NCBI RefSeq assembly: GCF_040115645.1
Contig: NC_089558.1
Span: 3,100,001-3,164,000 of the forward strand
DNA length: 64,000 nucleotides
Reading direction: 5' to 3'
Source: Euwallacea fornicatus
Taxonomy: Eukaryota > Arthropoda > Insecta > Coleoptera > Curculionidae
This document shows positions 22,301 through 35,063 of the stretch, one piece after another. Each line of letters opens with the position of its first letter. Position 1 is the first letter of the stretch. The position numbers were made by a program, and so were the translations under genes. The notes below the pieces were generated by a model that did no database searches, was not told the DNA's origin, and was given only the letters and a program-made list of their open reading frames with translations.

Positions 22301-23815
22301 AAACTCTCAATCACTCACTTTATACATGTTTGATATGGATATTAATCAGACTTGTGCTGATAATAATATATCAACGTCATAACGTAACACAATTACAGGG
22401 TGCAACTTGAAGTGACATTGGTAGAACTTGTTGGAAATTATTCATTGGAAGTGTGTAATAGTTCATTATTGGTTTGAGGGCTTTACTGGGCGATAAAGAC
22501 CGCGTTTTGCTATTAGAGTGATGAATTGAGAAAATCGCTGATTCCCGATTTAAAAGTTACATAGTCTGATGACTCATGCATGCAGCAACAGTTCATGTGC
22601 AACAATGGCCTGAATGGAAACGGTTAACCTTCGCCTTCACAAAAGGTTCATTTCCAGAACCCTCACTTTTCCAATAGCAATTTATATGCCTCCCCCCTTT
22701 TATACATAACAATTTTCCAGTTAAATTACCCTGCATGGGAAAGAGCTTCTCCACCAGCAACCTTGACATAAATGGCCACATTTAAAGGAAAATTAGTATA
22801 TTTTGGGAATATACTCATATCGATTCCGGTGTCCCGCATAACCCATTGATTTTCCTTATCGTTTCATCTGGATCGTTCAGTTTCGTGCCGGCTGATCGTT
22901 ATAATCCCAAATGTAAACTGATGGGATTTAAATTCATCAACAACTGTTGTGGATGCGTCTCCGACTAAAACAACTTTATTCTGAATTTTCCCTTGCAAAG
23001 AGTAAACCAAGAGAAGATGAAAGATCGGTAAAGTTAGAACAACGACGTCGCAAATCTCGGTGCGAATTGATGTCTTTTGTGAGAGGATGACGGTGCAAAT
23101 TTGCTTGCATTGACCTGATTACGAAAATAGTCACGTATTCCACGGATTTTGCGGAAATCTGGGAATCTATAAATGCCCTAGAGAAGTCTCAATAAATCAC
23201 CTGCGCATGTTATTCCACAGAGGTAACGCCTCACCTCTGCAGAAGCCCTGTTTGCCGCTCTATAAATCAGTTTTTTACACCCTCGAAATGTAATTAATTG
23301 ATGTATGAGTGTCCAGAAGATTCAACACCTCTGGGGTTTAAATATATTGACTGACGACGTAAATTCAGGAGTTTAACATTAGATAAGTGACACGGACTCA
23401 CGATGATCCTGAAGTTTTCAGAATTCTATAGGTGCGGAAAGTCGGCACCATTCATCCCAAAAGCCAACAGGGTTTTGATTTCTTTTAGGTACTTTTAGCC
23501 CAATTCCTCCATTGTCTTATCTCCTTCTTGTTTATTCATAGCAAAAGTTTAAATAATGGAATTTAGAATTTTCGCTGGTACGGCGTTTTCCAAACCATGA
23601 AAAAACGCTTAAAATTGATTATATAAAAATAGAGCTTAATTTCTCCTTAACCTACTTCTCCCTCCAGCATAGCGCCCTTTTCACGTCTGATTACTCCTGA
23701 AAGGCGTTTACGTTGTCCTCCAAACAAGGAACAAACACTCTAAAATTCATGATGTAAAACATTTAATTTCGCATCCTTTCTCCACCGCTTTTGTACAAAA
23801 ACCTGAACAAAAATT
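19331..23815. other. Noncoding stretch
   Basis: No gene is supported. A 65-codon frame at 20047-20244 sits in slightly GC-richer DNA but shows no motif. Donor-like sites on the minus strand at about 20965 and 21495 have no matching acceptor. TACAGGGTGCAACTTG at 22396 resembles a lone transposon terminus. Confidence 0.45.
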
Positions 23816-24090
23816 TCGCGAAATAATCAGTTGATTAATATACCCGCGCCTGACAGTTTTCTTGCAACTTGCAGCTGAAGCTTGCACTATGCAATAGGAG
23901 CTTTAAGGGCGCAAAATGTGGGAAACTCTCACGAAATCATCTGCTGATTTAAAAAGCGCGTGCGTCTGGCAATTTTATGCAACTTACAGCTGAAACCTGC
24001 GCAGTGCAATGCGAGCTTCGACCTGGCAAGGCGCAAAAAACTTTTACAAAAAGACGCATGCGTTTGACAGTTTTCTTGCAACTTCCGTGG
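23816..24090. repeat. GCGC-rich tandem repeat, about 2.5 units of 98-116 bp
   Basis: Each unit contains CTGACAGTTTTCTTGCAACT or a close variant, at 23850, 23966 and about 24064, preceded by GCGC or GACGCATGCG. The first two units share the following GCAGCTGAAGC / ACAGCTGAAAC block and a TGCAAT-GAGCTT block. Spacing is 116 then 98 bp. The repeat is CpG-richer than its surroundings. Confidence 0.75.
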
Positions 24091-25207
24091 TGTAAGGGCT
24101 TACGTTATGCGAGGAGGATAAATTAGATTAGAAAACTATTTCTCAGAGACAAAACACCTTTATAGGAAGTAGGAACTGTTTACACCAAAATAGTTTCCCA
24201 GAAATTATTGGTTTAATTGAAAGTTACAAAGTACACGAATAGTATATTGGTTCTATATGAAATGCGGCACATCACGTAATAACGACTCTGTAAGCCCTTT
24301 AATTAAATCACCCTTTAATAGAGTGTCTCTTATTAAAGGTCTTTGGGCACGTCTGGAACAAAGCTGTCCTTGGAAAGAGTTCAAGAGCCCATAAGAAAGG
24401 CTCTTAATTATTGAAAAAACTTAATTAAGTATTAAGTGATTATTAACTATTTTTTATTTTGAGGCCACACTTCATTACATTACGTTTCCAAGGAACAGTT
24501 TTCTCTCAAGCACGTATTTCCAAGACAAATAATTTTCTTTCTGGCTTGTGACCATACTTGTCTTCACGATTTATATTTTAGACAGTAATGCGACGTAATA
24601 TTAGCACCATCAGAAAGTTTCTTGTAAACTTTTTATCACTAACTGCCTGGAACGGAGTGATCAATCGATGAAAAGAGCCTTATAGAGAGGAAGGTCAATG
24701 TCAACTCACGAAAAACTGTTGTAAATCATAGGAGAAAATATTTTTCCAGGGGCTAACGTATATGGCTTTACTTGATGTTTTGACACAAATGCGACACAAT
24801 TAAGTAGAAGAAAATGGCAGTAAAATAAATAAAAACTTTCAGAATTTAATCTCGGCCTGGGCATGATCAGTTTTGGCAGAGCAATTTGTTGTGATCCAGA
24901 TGTTGTGAGTCGGAGTATTCTGGCGAGATTTTCGCCGAAGGAATTCCAAGGATTAAATCCAGGATTTTTGGTTCCGCGCTGCTTTATAGCAACCTGACTG
25001 AATGTTCATGAAAATTTCATTCATTTTTAACTTATCGTCTGTTGCTTATCGCGGTTTGGATTAAAATAGCCTGTGCTGGAACTGATTAAGGAATTGTTGG
25101 AAAATACTGGAAATTAGAATTTAGCGACTAGGAAATTGTGCAGATATTATTTTCAAATATCTGAGAAATGGAAATATAGAATGAACCAGTCACTAGCATC
25201 TTATTAA

Positions 25208-25437
25208 ATATTCTCAAACGTATTTCATCACAATAGTGAACGAATGATTAAATAACTTAATAGAAGAAAACAGAAATAATGCGGTACAGCCGTCTACCGA
25301 AACGCTCTTCTACTGAGGGAAGTATGGGCATTCAAAGAAACATTTCTTGACAATGGCGAACTAAAAATTAGAACAATTAATAGCAGAAAACAGATACAGC
25401 GCGTTACAGCCCTCTACCGAAAAGTGCTTATAATATA
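25208..25437. repeat. Tandem duplication, period 120 bp
   Basis: TAGAAGAAAACAGAAATAAT at 25261 recurs as TAGCAGAAAACAGATACAGC at 25381, exactly 120 bp on. CAGCCGTCTACCGAAACG recurs as CAGCCCTCTACCGAAAAG at the same offset, and the upstream halves (ACAATAGTGAACGAA and ACAATGGCGAACTAA) also align. No coding frame is maintained across the units. Confidence 0.75.
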
Positions 25438-28400
25438 TTCCCTTGAGGATATTCCAAATCTTTTTAATTGGATTTTCTGTATTCAAATTACGTCTCTCCC
25501 CTTTCTCTAATCTTCTTAGAAATCCACTTAAAATGATCTGTATTTGAACGCGCCTTCAAAACCGTGAAATTAGACAGATCCGGTATATCAGTAAGTAACA
25601 GACACTCCTTTCTGTGATACTTTCCTCTTTAAGGACACCAAATTTTCATAGTAATCAATCTCGGACGGGGCTTTAAAAATAAACCTTGAGCCCAACGAAA
25701 ACAAAATGCTAGTCTAATGGAGCTATGACCTTCTGAGTGAGCGAGGCGCGTCCTCCATAATTCAGCAAGTCTTGTAATAATAGGCATATTTCCCTGAGGA
25801 ACGGTAGCAGGAATATAAAGCTTAAACATGAAACGTCACGTATAATCAAGCTGTACCGGTGGCTCGACTAATATTTAAAATTTCTATACAGCGACAAAGT
25901 TGCCTATGCAGGAATGCATTCGTTCATCTATGCCCTTTAATGTGAAGGAAATCAAGATTTAGTTTCACTTAGGGATCAAGTTTCTAGGCAAATTTCGAAA
26001 CTTATAAAGACCTAGAAAGTTGAAGAAATTTGAAACTATTCCTGCTAAAAATAAATGAATGCCGCTTTTACGCCATTAAAGATTCACCTTCAACGCAGAT
26101 ATTCCTTTCGAGGAAATTTCAGGAAACAAACGAAACTACCCTCAAGTACGCTGATGTTTCCCTTTCGTTCCCGGCTTTAGACAATAAAACAGAACCCCGT
26201 ACTAGACCAACAAAACCAAAATATAATCGATAATAGTTTTGGGCGAGGGCTAAAAGCATTCAGTCCGGTTCTATCTTGATTGAACTTGACCCGGATCGGT
26301 AACTTCAAGGAATTGATAAAAATATAGAAAGTTATATGGACGAGGGAGTATCTCCAATCCCCTGTTTATAGCCTGTAACAGCCCCTTTAATGATATATCG
26401 CTTGATAGCAATTTGAGAATTCCCGAAAATGAATTCTTAGGATCCTATTACAGATATGTAAACAGTCTCAATTGTAAATTCCTATAAATAATGATATTCG
26501 GTTTATTTTTCTCTTTAACTTGTTTGGGGTTAATGCACCACATACAAGTAGTGGTTGTCGAAATGGAGATTGCACTCTCTATTCTCAGTTGAAACTAATG
26601 GGGAATCACGTTCATCTAAGAGCTCCAATGAAAATCTTTGTTGACCTTTTGGTGACCGTGTAAGCTAAAGAGAATGGTTATTAAAAAATGACAGAACTTC
26701 ATCGTATAGATTGTGAGTGGCGTGTGGTATATGGATTTCCCCACATTTCTGCGTGTTACTTGCAGGATTTTTTACATCATTTGAGAGGTGTTCAGATTCA
26801 GAAACGGCAAAAACTACGCTTTAGAAGCGCTCGAGGATTTTTCGGCTTCTAAGAGGTCAATTTTGGTGAATTTTCGTTAATCCCGGTTAATTTATTTTTT
26901 GGGAGATTTTTGAAAAATTCTCGATGTACTGGAAGAGAAGCCCAACGACTGTGCTCTGAACGACGTATTTTATCCAGTGAAAGAGGGAAGATCGCCAGAT
27001 TTCTAGGGTGGGAATATCAGATTTCAACTTCCTTAAATGGATTTTTTTCCTAAATGTCTGAGCTACTCGTTCCACCAGTTAAATTTAATATTTTCTAACA
27101 CCTTGTCTTTTGCACGAAACGTCCTTCATCTGAACAAATGGAAAATTGATCACAAATTACCAATTTTGTGCTCAAGTAAAAAGTTGACAACCACACAGCT
27201 TTCTAACTATTTCGCTCTGGATGATGTTGATTCAAACAATTTTAATGAGCACATAATTTTAATTTGTTCCTGTATGCAAACAGTGGTTCGTGTTTAATGA
27301 TGGAGCGAATCTAATTTCCGACGCTGTTCGTATAATATCCATACATGCGTTTATTTTATTGGGGTAATTAATTATTATTATGCACGAAATATGTATTTGG
27401 AATGGAATAAAGTGACAGTGGAGGTTTACGTAAGTTTATTGGAAATTAGGTAGAATGGCTGTACGTATTAATACTGGCTTAAATGAAGATATATCAGGTT
27501 AATTAAGGTTAACGCTGACTGGTTAAATGTTCAAGCCTAATCCATAAAAATCCAGTCCTTAATTAGAAAATTCTGATCGAACGGAGCTGAGTAAATTCCC
27601 TGTTTTCCATATCTTCAACGGTCTTAAATGAAAAACAACTTTCTAATTCTTTCGGACGCTCTTAATGCTTAATAAACCCTCAATCTCCCTGGTATTAATT
27701 ACTTCATGTTTTCATATCCTCCTCCTAATTTATTTATGTAAATCGTATGGTAATTTAATGAGGATACCCTATACAAAGCAATTTCGTATTAATAGCTCGG
27801 CTCCTATATTCCTTACTGTATGATGCCTCTCTTAATTGATAGGAAATCGATCATCTTTTTTGCCTTCCCCATTACAGCTAATGGGCCAACGTGGACAATT
27901 TTACTTTCTTTAAATTTGTTCGATGCACCTCTGGAAAATTACATATTTAATATAACAAGAATTCAACACTTTCCAAGTCTGGAATTCAATTTTTCCTCGT
28001 CTGAAGAAACTTGTAATTTCTAAAGAGGCTTCAGCGAAATTGCCAAGTTTCCCGTTGATAAAGTTCACAATATTTAAAGCCATTTACCTTGGCGTGTGTC
28101 AACTTTATACATTACATTACACCAAAGTGACATTACAAGTTTAGGTAATTTTCCTGCAACGATTTATTCATGAAATTCGCAATGCAGTGGTGGAGGTAGC
28201 AATAATGATCCTCATAAATTATTGGGCAAGTCATGGGAATTAATCCCGAGATAATAAAACGAAATGGACCAATTCATCAGGTAAAGGAGCTAACTATTGT
28301 TAAATTCTGTATTATTTAAGTCTTTAATTATTAAAAATTAGTGATAATTTAAGCTTAGCATAGAATGTAAATTTTGGAAAAAGAAAGTTCCTTTTTGTTG

Positions 28401-28747
28401 CAAGAGCAGTGAGGCCCGTTTCCATGGCACCTTTAAGATAATAATAATTTAATCAGATAAAACCTCAAGCGACACACTTCGGGACTGATTTTAAGAGATT
28501 ATTGGTAACAGAGGTTCAGATATGCTGCTTGAGGACCTGAGATAAGCAGTGATCTCACTCAGACAGTAAGAGTGAGAAGAAATCGATATAGAGGATTAAA
28601 ATTTCTCAACTGGAATTTTCCAGTTTCTAGTTATCGGAAAGTGTCTGGAAAACCTTTTTTTTGTTATACTAAACACAAAAGGATTAATTGTAGTTCTTGA
28701 CAATTGTTCTTTATAAAAAATCAATAATAATTGCGTTTTTTTTCCAG
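25438..28747. other. Noncoding stretch
   Basis: No gene is supported. An acceptor-like TTACTTGCAG at about 26765 is followed by 28 open codons but no donor, so it was not called. Open frames at 26887-27297 lie on both strands and look spurious. Confidence 0.45.
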
Positions 28748-28807
28748 TTTACGTCCATATCTATGGACAGTGACAGGTGATCCACTAGTGAAACTCTTTC
28801 ATCGCTG
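28748..28807 (+). CDS. Candidate 60-nt internal coding exon
   Basis: A strong acceptor (TTGCGTTTTTTTTCCAG, ending at 28747) and a strong donor (CGCTG/GTAAGTAG at 28808) bracket exactly 60 bases. Only one of the three frames is open: one base completing a codon, then LRPYLWTVTGDPLVKLFHR, then two bases starting the next codon (TGG if the intron were read through). The length is a multiple of three, so the exon could be skipped without shifting frame. The peptide looks like genuine protein sequence, with hydrophobic and aromatic residues mixed with charges, but I do not recognise the family. Neighbouring exons are not identified. It could be a downstream exon of the transcript starting near 16.3 kb. 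Chance pairing of two splice sites remains possible. Confidence 0.45.
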
Positions 28808-31330
28808 GTAAGTAGTGCTTGCTTTCAGAGAATTAACAATCATTAAGTTTCGATTTGCAAACTAGATCATAAGTATCATAAGATAATTGTTCCTGCGAAA
28901 AACTAAAACTTAAAAAAACTTTGTAATTTCGTCTCATTAAGTTCTCGTGTCACCATTATCATTCGTATCGGTCTATGACTCGACCCTAACGCTAGTTACT
29001 GCATATCATGTAACTATCTCCTTTTGATACATGGCGTCAAATAAAAATAGAAGATACAACGTACATGTGCAATTTATACACGGCCCAATTTATCACTTAC
29101 GGTTCCAGGATAGCTTTTGCCTTCATCTAAATTAATGCGGTAAACGAAGACGACTATATGGTGCAGTACAGGCGACGCTATTAATAATCTCGTGACATTG
29201 ATGGGAGAGTGGTGCCATATGAAAATTTTAATAGTTAAAATAGTAATTATTTTTCCAACACTGGAAAACTCATGTACGTTCCTGTGTTGTGAAAATGAGC
29301 GAAGGGATAAACCCTTTATTTGGTTTACATTTTGCATTATGTGAATAGTTATTTAGACTTATACGATATAGTAAAACTTATGAATGTCTTCAGCACCTAA
29401 TACAAGCTATATTTCAGAGGCTCGATGAGAGAGGTTGCTTATATGAGAAAACTTAGAGGAACACCGAAGCATTCTTAAGTATAATCAATTATTTTGAGTT
29501 GTCTCTAGGCTCATTTCCAACTTTTACTGCCTTACTACTGGCACTAAATATTTCAGACCCTTTAAACAAATTCGCATAGCCTCAATATATCTTTAGAGAA
29601 AAGACTTTAACACACAAAACAGACCCAGTAGCAATAAATCTCTGGAACGTCCTGGAATGAATGTCTTGGGAATATATAGTTGAGTTTTAGATAAAAGTCT
29701 CAAATTGCTCTTTCAGTCGACTTTTGAAACGTTTCTATTACGCCTTACAATTACCATCAATGTCGGGCGTGTCACTCTGAAAAGCTCTATTTGACGCCAA
29801 TAAATTTGATTATCCAATGAACTTCCTGAATACCCTAATTACCCTCAAATCCCCCATGACAACTTCGTTGTTTTCGTCCAACTTTCTATAGTGAACCACA
29901 AAATCCATTTAAGTCTTCACACAAGGACTTTTTAATAACGTAAAAACCTCCAGCTACTTTTTACGTGAACTCTGGATCGATTTCCCCTCCGATTAAATTC
30001 AATAAGATTAGATTAGGCCACATCCCGACTTTCGAGGATAACATTTAACTAATTGCCATTCTCTGGATCCTGCTGGAGTACAGAATCCAGGTCAATACGC
30101 ATTTTCGGTTAGTACGTAATTATTATGCATGTATTTGCCTTTGTTACAAATCACTGTGGAAACATTTACAAACAAACCTTTTGTGGAGACTTCGAATGCA
30201 TAATGCCATATTTTCCTTCTGAGTATGTTGTTTTATGGGTCTGAACCTGAGATATGTAGATTTTATTAAATATTTGTTGTTCAGAGAGGGATTAGTGGTT
30301 GTCAGCTGTTTACGGAGGGGTGAAGATTCAAAGAGAGTTTTTATGAAATTTTATTTTAAGTGAATTAATAGATGTCTAGAGCGCGACAAGGAGGAAGGAG
30401 GGTGAGTGAGATAGGATAGTGATAAAGGAGTGATAAAGGAGTGTGACAGTTTCTGATATGTCAATACTTCAAATTCTCCAAATAAACTGTGTCTCGACGT
30501 ATACTGAAGAAAATTGAAACCTCCAGTGTCCTTCTTAAAAATATTCCAATACGAATGTCGTTTCTAGCTCAAAAGGGATTCAAGAGCGACTTCCTTATAT
30601 CACACTTCTTTTATGTATTGCCGACAAAGTGAAATATCTCCAAAAGACAAAATACCTGCTCAAAGGCCCTGTTGGAGCCCTAAACTGGGACAAAGCCAGA
30701 TGTTTATTTATCCATGGCGTCTGGCTTCTAAACTGGACGCACAGGAGGGACGTATAAACTGTTTATTCAACTTTTCGGTGTAAACAAGGAGGAACTTGAC
30801 GTAAATAACGAAGGAATTTTCTGATACTCTACCTTTTCGTGCGGCAAATGTAAAAGAAAATTGAATTTTATGCGCGGAATTCAAAAATTCAAAAAAAAAA
30901 ACGCAGTCTGGCGGTTATGTAAGACATGCTGCTATCAGAAAATCGGAGAGGCGAGCCCCAATGCCAGGGCTGTTATTTAAATTTGGTCATTATTTGTCGG
31001 TGGCTTTTGAATACGCTTCATTCAAGGGTATTTTTGGATAGAACGCGTCCGATATGCCATGGCTTCAGTGTAATGATCCGGTTAAATGGTTTATTTGGGT
31101 CAATATATCAAACCCTTGACAATTTTCCAATAAAATATTTTTAATGGAAATCATGAGCAGCTTCAGTCATAAGACGTGTCTAGAGAAGCAAAGATAGAAA
31201 GGGGGGGGGGGGAGAGAGGAAGATAGGGGTTGGGAGAGGTGGTTAATGAGTTTATACAAACTTTTTGTAATGTCGGTCCTTAACATTGTAAAACCATTTA
31301 AAACATTTGTAAACATTTCGTCGTTTTAGC
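28808..31330. other. Probable intron or intergenic DNA
   Basis: Nothing firmly coding. A minus-strand frame at 29074-29337 ends in a protein-like stretch (VYRINLDEGKSYPGT) followed by a donor-like GTAAGTG at about 29094, but no good acceptor pairs with it. A short direct repeat of GATAAAGGAGT occurs at about 30420-30440, and a run of G at about 31202 is low-complexity. Confidence 0.4.
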
Positions 31331-31615
31331 AATACATCCATGCGCCCTTTAAAAAGAAAGATGTCAGCTGCGAGCTTGCAGGATTCCGAATCGGACAAAA
31401 ACCTCCCGGGGTGCATTCAAAGATCCAAAACAAGGAAAAGGCCCAGCTCTGCCCCGACTACTCTCACAATCCTGACGAACAAAGAAAAAAGAGACCGGTG
31501 CGGAAACAGACCCACATTTAACGTTTTCTTACACATACGCCATTTTCCCAACCACTGTAACCGCGGGAGTCAGATACGTCCTCAAAAGGAAAGATCTTTA
31601 TCATTAGTACTATGA
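31331..31615 (+). CDS. Weak candidate exon, serine/lysine/arginine-rich frame
   Basis: An acceptor-like TTTCGTCGTTTTAG ends at 31330. An open frame with ATG at 31340 (MRPLKRKMSAASLQDSESDK at its start, later RKRPSSAPTTLTILTNKEKR) runs to a stop at 31613-31615. The first half is noticeably GC-richer than the flanks, and its composition (S, K, R, D, with a PSSAP stretch) is typical of a disordered, possibly nuclear or phosphorylated segment. The second half looks less protein-like. The only donor-like site inside (ACCG/GTGCGG at about 31492) is weak. I do not recognise a family. It may be an exon fragment, an old pseudogene or chance. Confidence 0.25.
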   Translation, partial: NTSMRPLKRKMSAASLQDSESDKNLPGCIQRSKTRKRPSSAPTTLTILTNKEKRDRCGNRPTFNVFLHIRHFPNHCNRGSQIRPQKERSLSLVL

Positions 31616-31689
31616 CGATACCTTCAATACCCTTTACGAGTTCTGATACTTTACATTCGGCAAAAAAATTGCATCTATAATAGTTTTCG

Positions 31690-31960
31690 AGGAATTGTCA
31701 ATTGTGCGATTCTGACCGTGATGCGCCGCTGATGTGATTCGAGCCACTGTACTTTTCACATTGAGCACGGAAACTGCATCTCGACCATCATTTTTTGTTT
31801 GGCTCTGAGATGCTTGACATGTTTCACAATTGTTTCATGGCGTCATGGTGTGCATCGTCATAGCGTTGCTCGGCCACCTTCGGTTTGATATATCGGTTTG
31901 AAGAAAATTTAATTGTCTTGCAGCGCACTTGCTAATATTCGGGACAACTGAGAATAGTGC
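31690..31960. repeat. Copy 1 of a three-copy local repeat
   Basis: Shares the ordered blocks ATTCGAGCCACTG, CTCGACCATCATTTTTTG, CAATTGTTTCATGGCGTCAT and TTGCTAATAT with the two copies at 33.3-34.2 kb. On the minus strand the block GTGGCTCGAATC resembles a polymerase III B box. No open frame spans the unit. Confidence 0.65.
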
Positions 31961-33309
31961 ACAATTGCACCCCTGCTTGCACTTTTCTTGTTGAAGACTA
32001 GAAGAGCAGTTCTCTCAGTGACAACACCAGATGGGCAACGAAGTGTCAAAATAGAGTTCGCACTACTGCACTGGCCCACTGACGTCGGGTCCTGGACGAA
32101 GAGGGCGCTGCTTCCTGTGATAGTTCTTTATTTTTCTATTTTAATGGCGAAATAAAACCCATTTAGGTAAAATTCCATATGTTTAACATATTTCATCAAA
32201 ACTACTGCATAATAAAATGTAGAATAGGTGAATAAATCTAATTCCACTATATATGGTCATGTGATGAACTCTTTACAGTACAATTACTTCTGTAACTACA
32301 AGACGTTTGTCTAAATGATAGTATATATTTAAATTATTCCTTTCCTAAATGCGTTAATTCTTCCTAAACATCAAACCATTAAGCATGAAGAACCAGAAAA
32401 TTTTTTGCAAGTGCTTTTTCTCAGTTATTGAATTGAACATTGGAGGTGGCAATTTCAATTACGAAAAAAGCTGCTATTTACTCAATGTCCCTGAAGAGTG
32501 AAAAAGGCACTTCATCAATAATCTGGTTAGCTCCTGTTGATACTTCGGTATGGTCCTTAGTGCTTCCTTGTTCTCCCAAGTAAATTGGCTATGTTTTGAT
32601 AATAGGTTGCAAACACCTTCTGTTTTCTAAATTCCTAAATTTCAGTGATGTGATTATGTATATGTAAGCTTCTTTGAAGAAAGTGATACGAGAGTGCTTA
32701 TCAATTCGTTTAACGTGAGTGTAAAAAACATGTTGTCTCATAATGATAGTGTTATAATCTAGCCTTAAGCATAGCCAGTATGTCACGAACACCTGTTAGT
32801 GTCTTATCACATTTTGGAAATGACCAAGCTTGTATTAGTTGGAATAGATCATCTGTGATAAAAGATAAAGAGGGTCTGTTTATGATCTTACCCAAAGACA
32901 TATGGAAGTGTGAAGAGAGTGATTAAGGGATGCAAGCGTGGGAAAAATGGGGAAGTTTTGGTGCCTGTTCTAGAGACGAAGAACAGATGCATCCGGGGTG
33001 ACTCCGATACATTGTAAGGGGGGGGGCATTCGATCCCCGATCTTAGAAAATTAAAACTTTCTGACATATATGTGTGCTATACAGGATGTTCCAAATTTTT
33101 CCAAAATCGCTACCGGAATATCTCATCATCAGCACGTAAGGCTGAAAGTCCGCGACATTATACACAAAAAATTCATAAATATAACAAGAACACTTCCCGG
33201 GATTAATATCAAAATTGCAAAGGTGACAATAACAAACGTCATCTGTTTAATCAAACAACGCAATGACCAATCAATGCCATTGCCAGACAATGATGACATG
33301 ATGTTATAA
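31961..33309. other. AT-rich noncoding stretch
   Basis: Nothing firmly coding. A run of nine G lies at about 33020. TACAGGATGTTCC at about 33081 resembles a single transposon terminus without a partner. Confidence 0.4.
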
Positions 33310-33780
33310 TGGAACTTCTGAGTTCGAATCGCAACGCTCTCTAGGCAAAAGGCCCCACCTGTTCAACGCAGATGTCTATACCGCGAAACAACGATATACA
33401 AAACCAGAACAACAGTAATTGTCAAAAGCAAACCTATTCGGTAATTTAGTTTTCCGTCTCTATCGGTTCTGGCTCTATCGTCATTTTCAGTTTGACCTTG
33501 ACTTGTTTGATACGTCATACCACTTTGAATCATTAGGCGCAAACGCAAGTTTCAATTGTTGTCAACCATCATGGCGTTCCAAAGCCACATTCAGGAAATA
33601 TACAAAAATACTCTCCAACATTTAGGGGCGACACCCAAAACAGCATTTATTAGTGGTTTATTACGATTTAGGTATGGTGCACCGTTTCAAAAGGAATTTT
33701 AACTGCCTTTCAGTTCGTTTGCTAATACATATACAGAGTAACTGAGATGAGCATGCAATTCCCCAATACTTGTGCGTCAG
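33310..33780. repeat. Copy 2 of a three-copy local repeat
   Basis: CAATTGTTGTCAACCATCAT at 33553 matches the equivalent block of copy 3 at 33986, giving a 433-bp period. TGCCTTTCAGTTCGTTTGCT near 33710 matches the copy 3 block near 34142. The unit also carries GAGTTCGAATC at about 33316. Copies 2 and 3 form a head-to-tail tandem pair. Confidence 0.7.
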
Positions 33781-33834
33781 GTCTGATTCTCAAACAGAAT
33801 CAAAGGAGGAAAATATGATCGTTGCATAATAATC

Positions 33835-34170
33835 ATGCAACATCCTCATAAAATTGAATTTGTTATACACGCCACTGACATGGATTCGAACCACTGAACT
33901 CCTCTTGTTCAATATACAACTTGAACCTCGACTATCATTTTTAGCGTGGCCCGGAGACCTTCAATACGGTGCGCACACGAATATTCAATTGTTTTCCACC
34001 TTCATGGCGCTGCATAGCCACCTTCGGCAAAACTGCTAAGATAACTCAATGTTTAGAGGTCATCTCCAAAGCACATATCAACGAAATATGATGATTTAGG
34101 TTTAGGAAAATGATACTTTGTTTCTGAAGAAGAGTTGATTGCCTTTCAGCAGCTTTGCTAATACATAGAG
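33835..34170. repeat. Copy 3 of a three-copy local repeat
   Basis: Contains GGATTCGAACCACTGAAC at about 33880 (GGTTCGAATCC on the minus strand, a B-box-like word), CTCGACTATCATTTTTAG, CAATTGTTTTCCACCTTCAT at 33986 and TGCCTTTCAGCAGCTTTGCT at about 34142, in the same order as copies 1 and 2. Confidence 0.7.
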
Positions 34171-35049
34171 TACAATAAAAAAATGTTTTTTAGACAGGTT
34201 TATTGTTCAACCGTAAAAGCATTATTTTGAACCATCTTGTACCATCAACTTCGCTTTTTCTACGTGGGACAAAATCAAAGATCTCTTCGAACCGATTTCT
34301 AAAATGTCTGTCTTTTGTGAATTCAAATCGCGTTGTAACAGAAGTTTTACCGGTGCCTTATTTGGAAGGAAAAATAAAAACTTAATTAATATTTCGAAAA
34401 ACGCTGGATATTGGTAAAGGAATCACTGGGCAGAAATGGTTAACAGAAAATAGTGGAGTTAATAATGACGTAATACAGGACGTCCCCTTTAATATGTCGG
34501 AGTTCCCACTATTTTTTTACACGGAATCTCTTCAGAACAGTGGTACAAGTGAGCTTTAGATGCTAGGGACAACACAAGTACCTACTAACGTACACCAGCT
34601 TACCTTCAAATGTAATATAGAAGATTTTTATGTATAATCTCGTGAGTTTGTAGCGGTAGAAGCGTTAATTTATTTCCATATTGTCGAGATTTCAATATTT
34701 TAACAAGTACCAGAAAACCTTTTAGTGCTGAATCTTACCTATAGAAAAGTGCGTAGTTACCGGGTTAAACCAAGTTGATGCCAATGGAAACCTTGGGATA
34801 CAGGACTGGGCGAAACGGTCCCATAAAATAAAGTAATTTATGGTATGTAACCATTGTGATCAGAGTCCTAAGTCGTAAACTGGAGTCTAAATTTATTCTC
34901 TCAGGTAGCTGAAAACTTTCAGTAAGCTGATAAATAAGCTCTTGAAAGGTTCTTTACCATCATTCGCATGCAAATACGGAACTTGGAATAAGAATTTCAT
35001 TTCGAGTGGACCACTGGAGTAGATCACACTATTATTTCCCCTCTGACAG
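34171..35049. other. Noncoding stretch upstream of the small basic-protein gene
   Basis: A 60-codon plus-strand frame at 34203-34385 has no recognisable motif. TACAGGACGTCCCC at about 34474 resembles a lone transposon end. TTATTCTCTCAG at about 34896 and TATTTCCCCTCTGACAG ending at 35049 look like splice acceptors; the second immediately precedes the start codon of the gene at 35064 and suggests an upstream untranslated exon. Confidence 0.4.
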
Positions 35050-35063
35050 TGTTTGCGGTAAAA

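Noticed and set aside
26767..26850. Acceptor-like CTTGCAG followed by 28 open codons
   Set aside because: No donor and no recognisable peptide; short open runs after AG are common.
29074..29337. Minus-strand frame ending VYRINLDEGKSYPGT before a GTAAGTG donor
   Set aside because: No acceptor with a pyrimidine tract at a sensible distance; evidence too thin for an exon.
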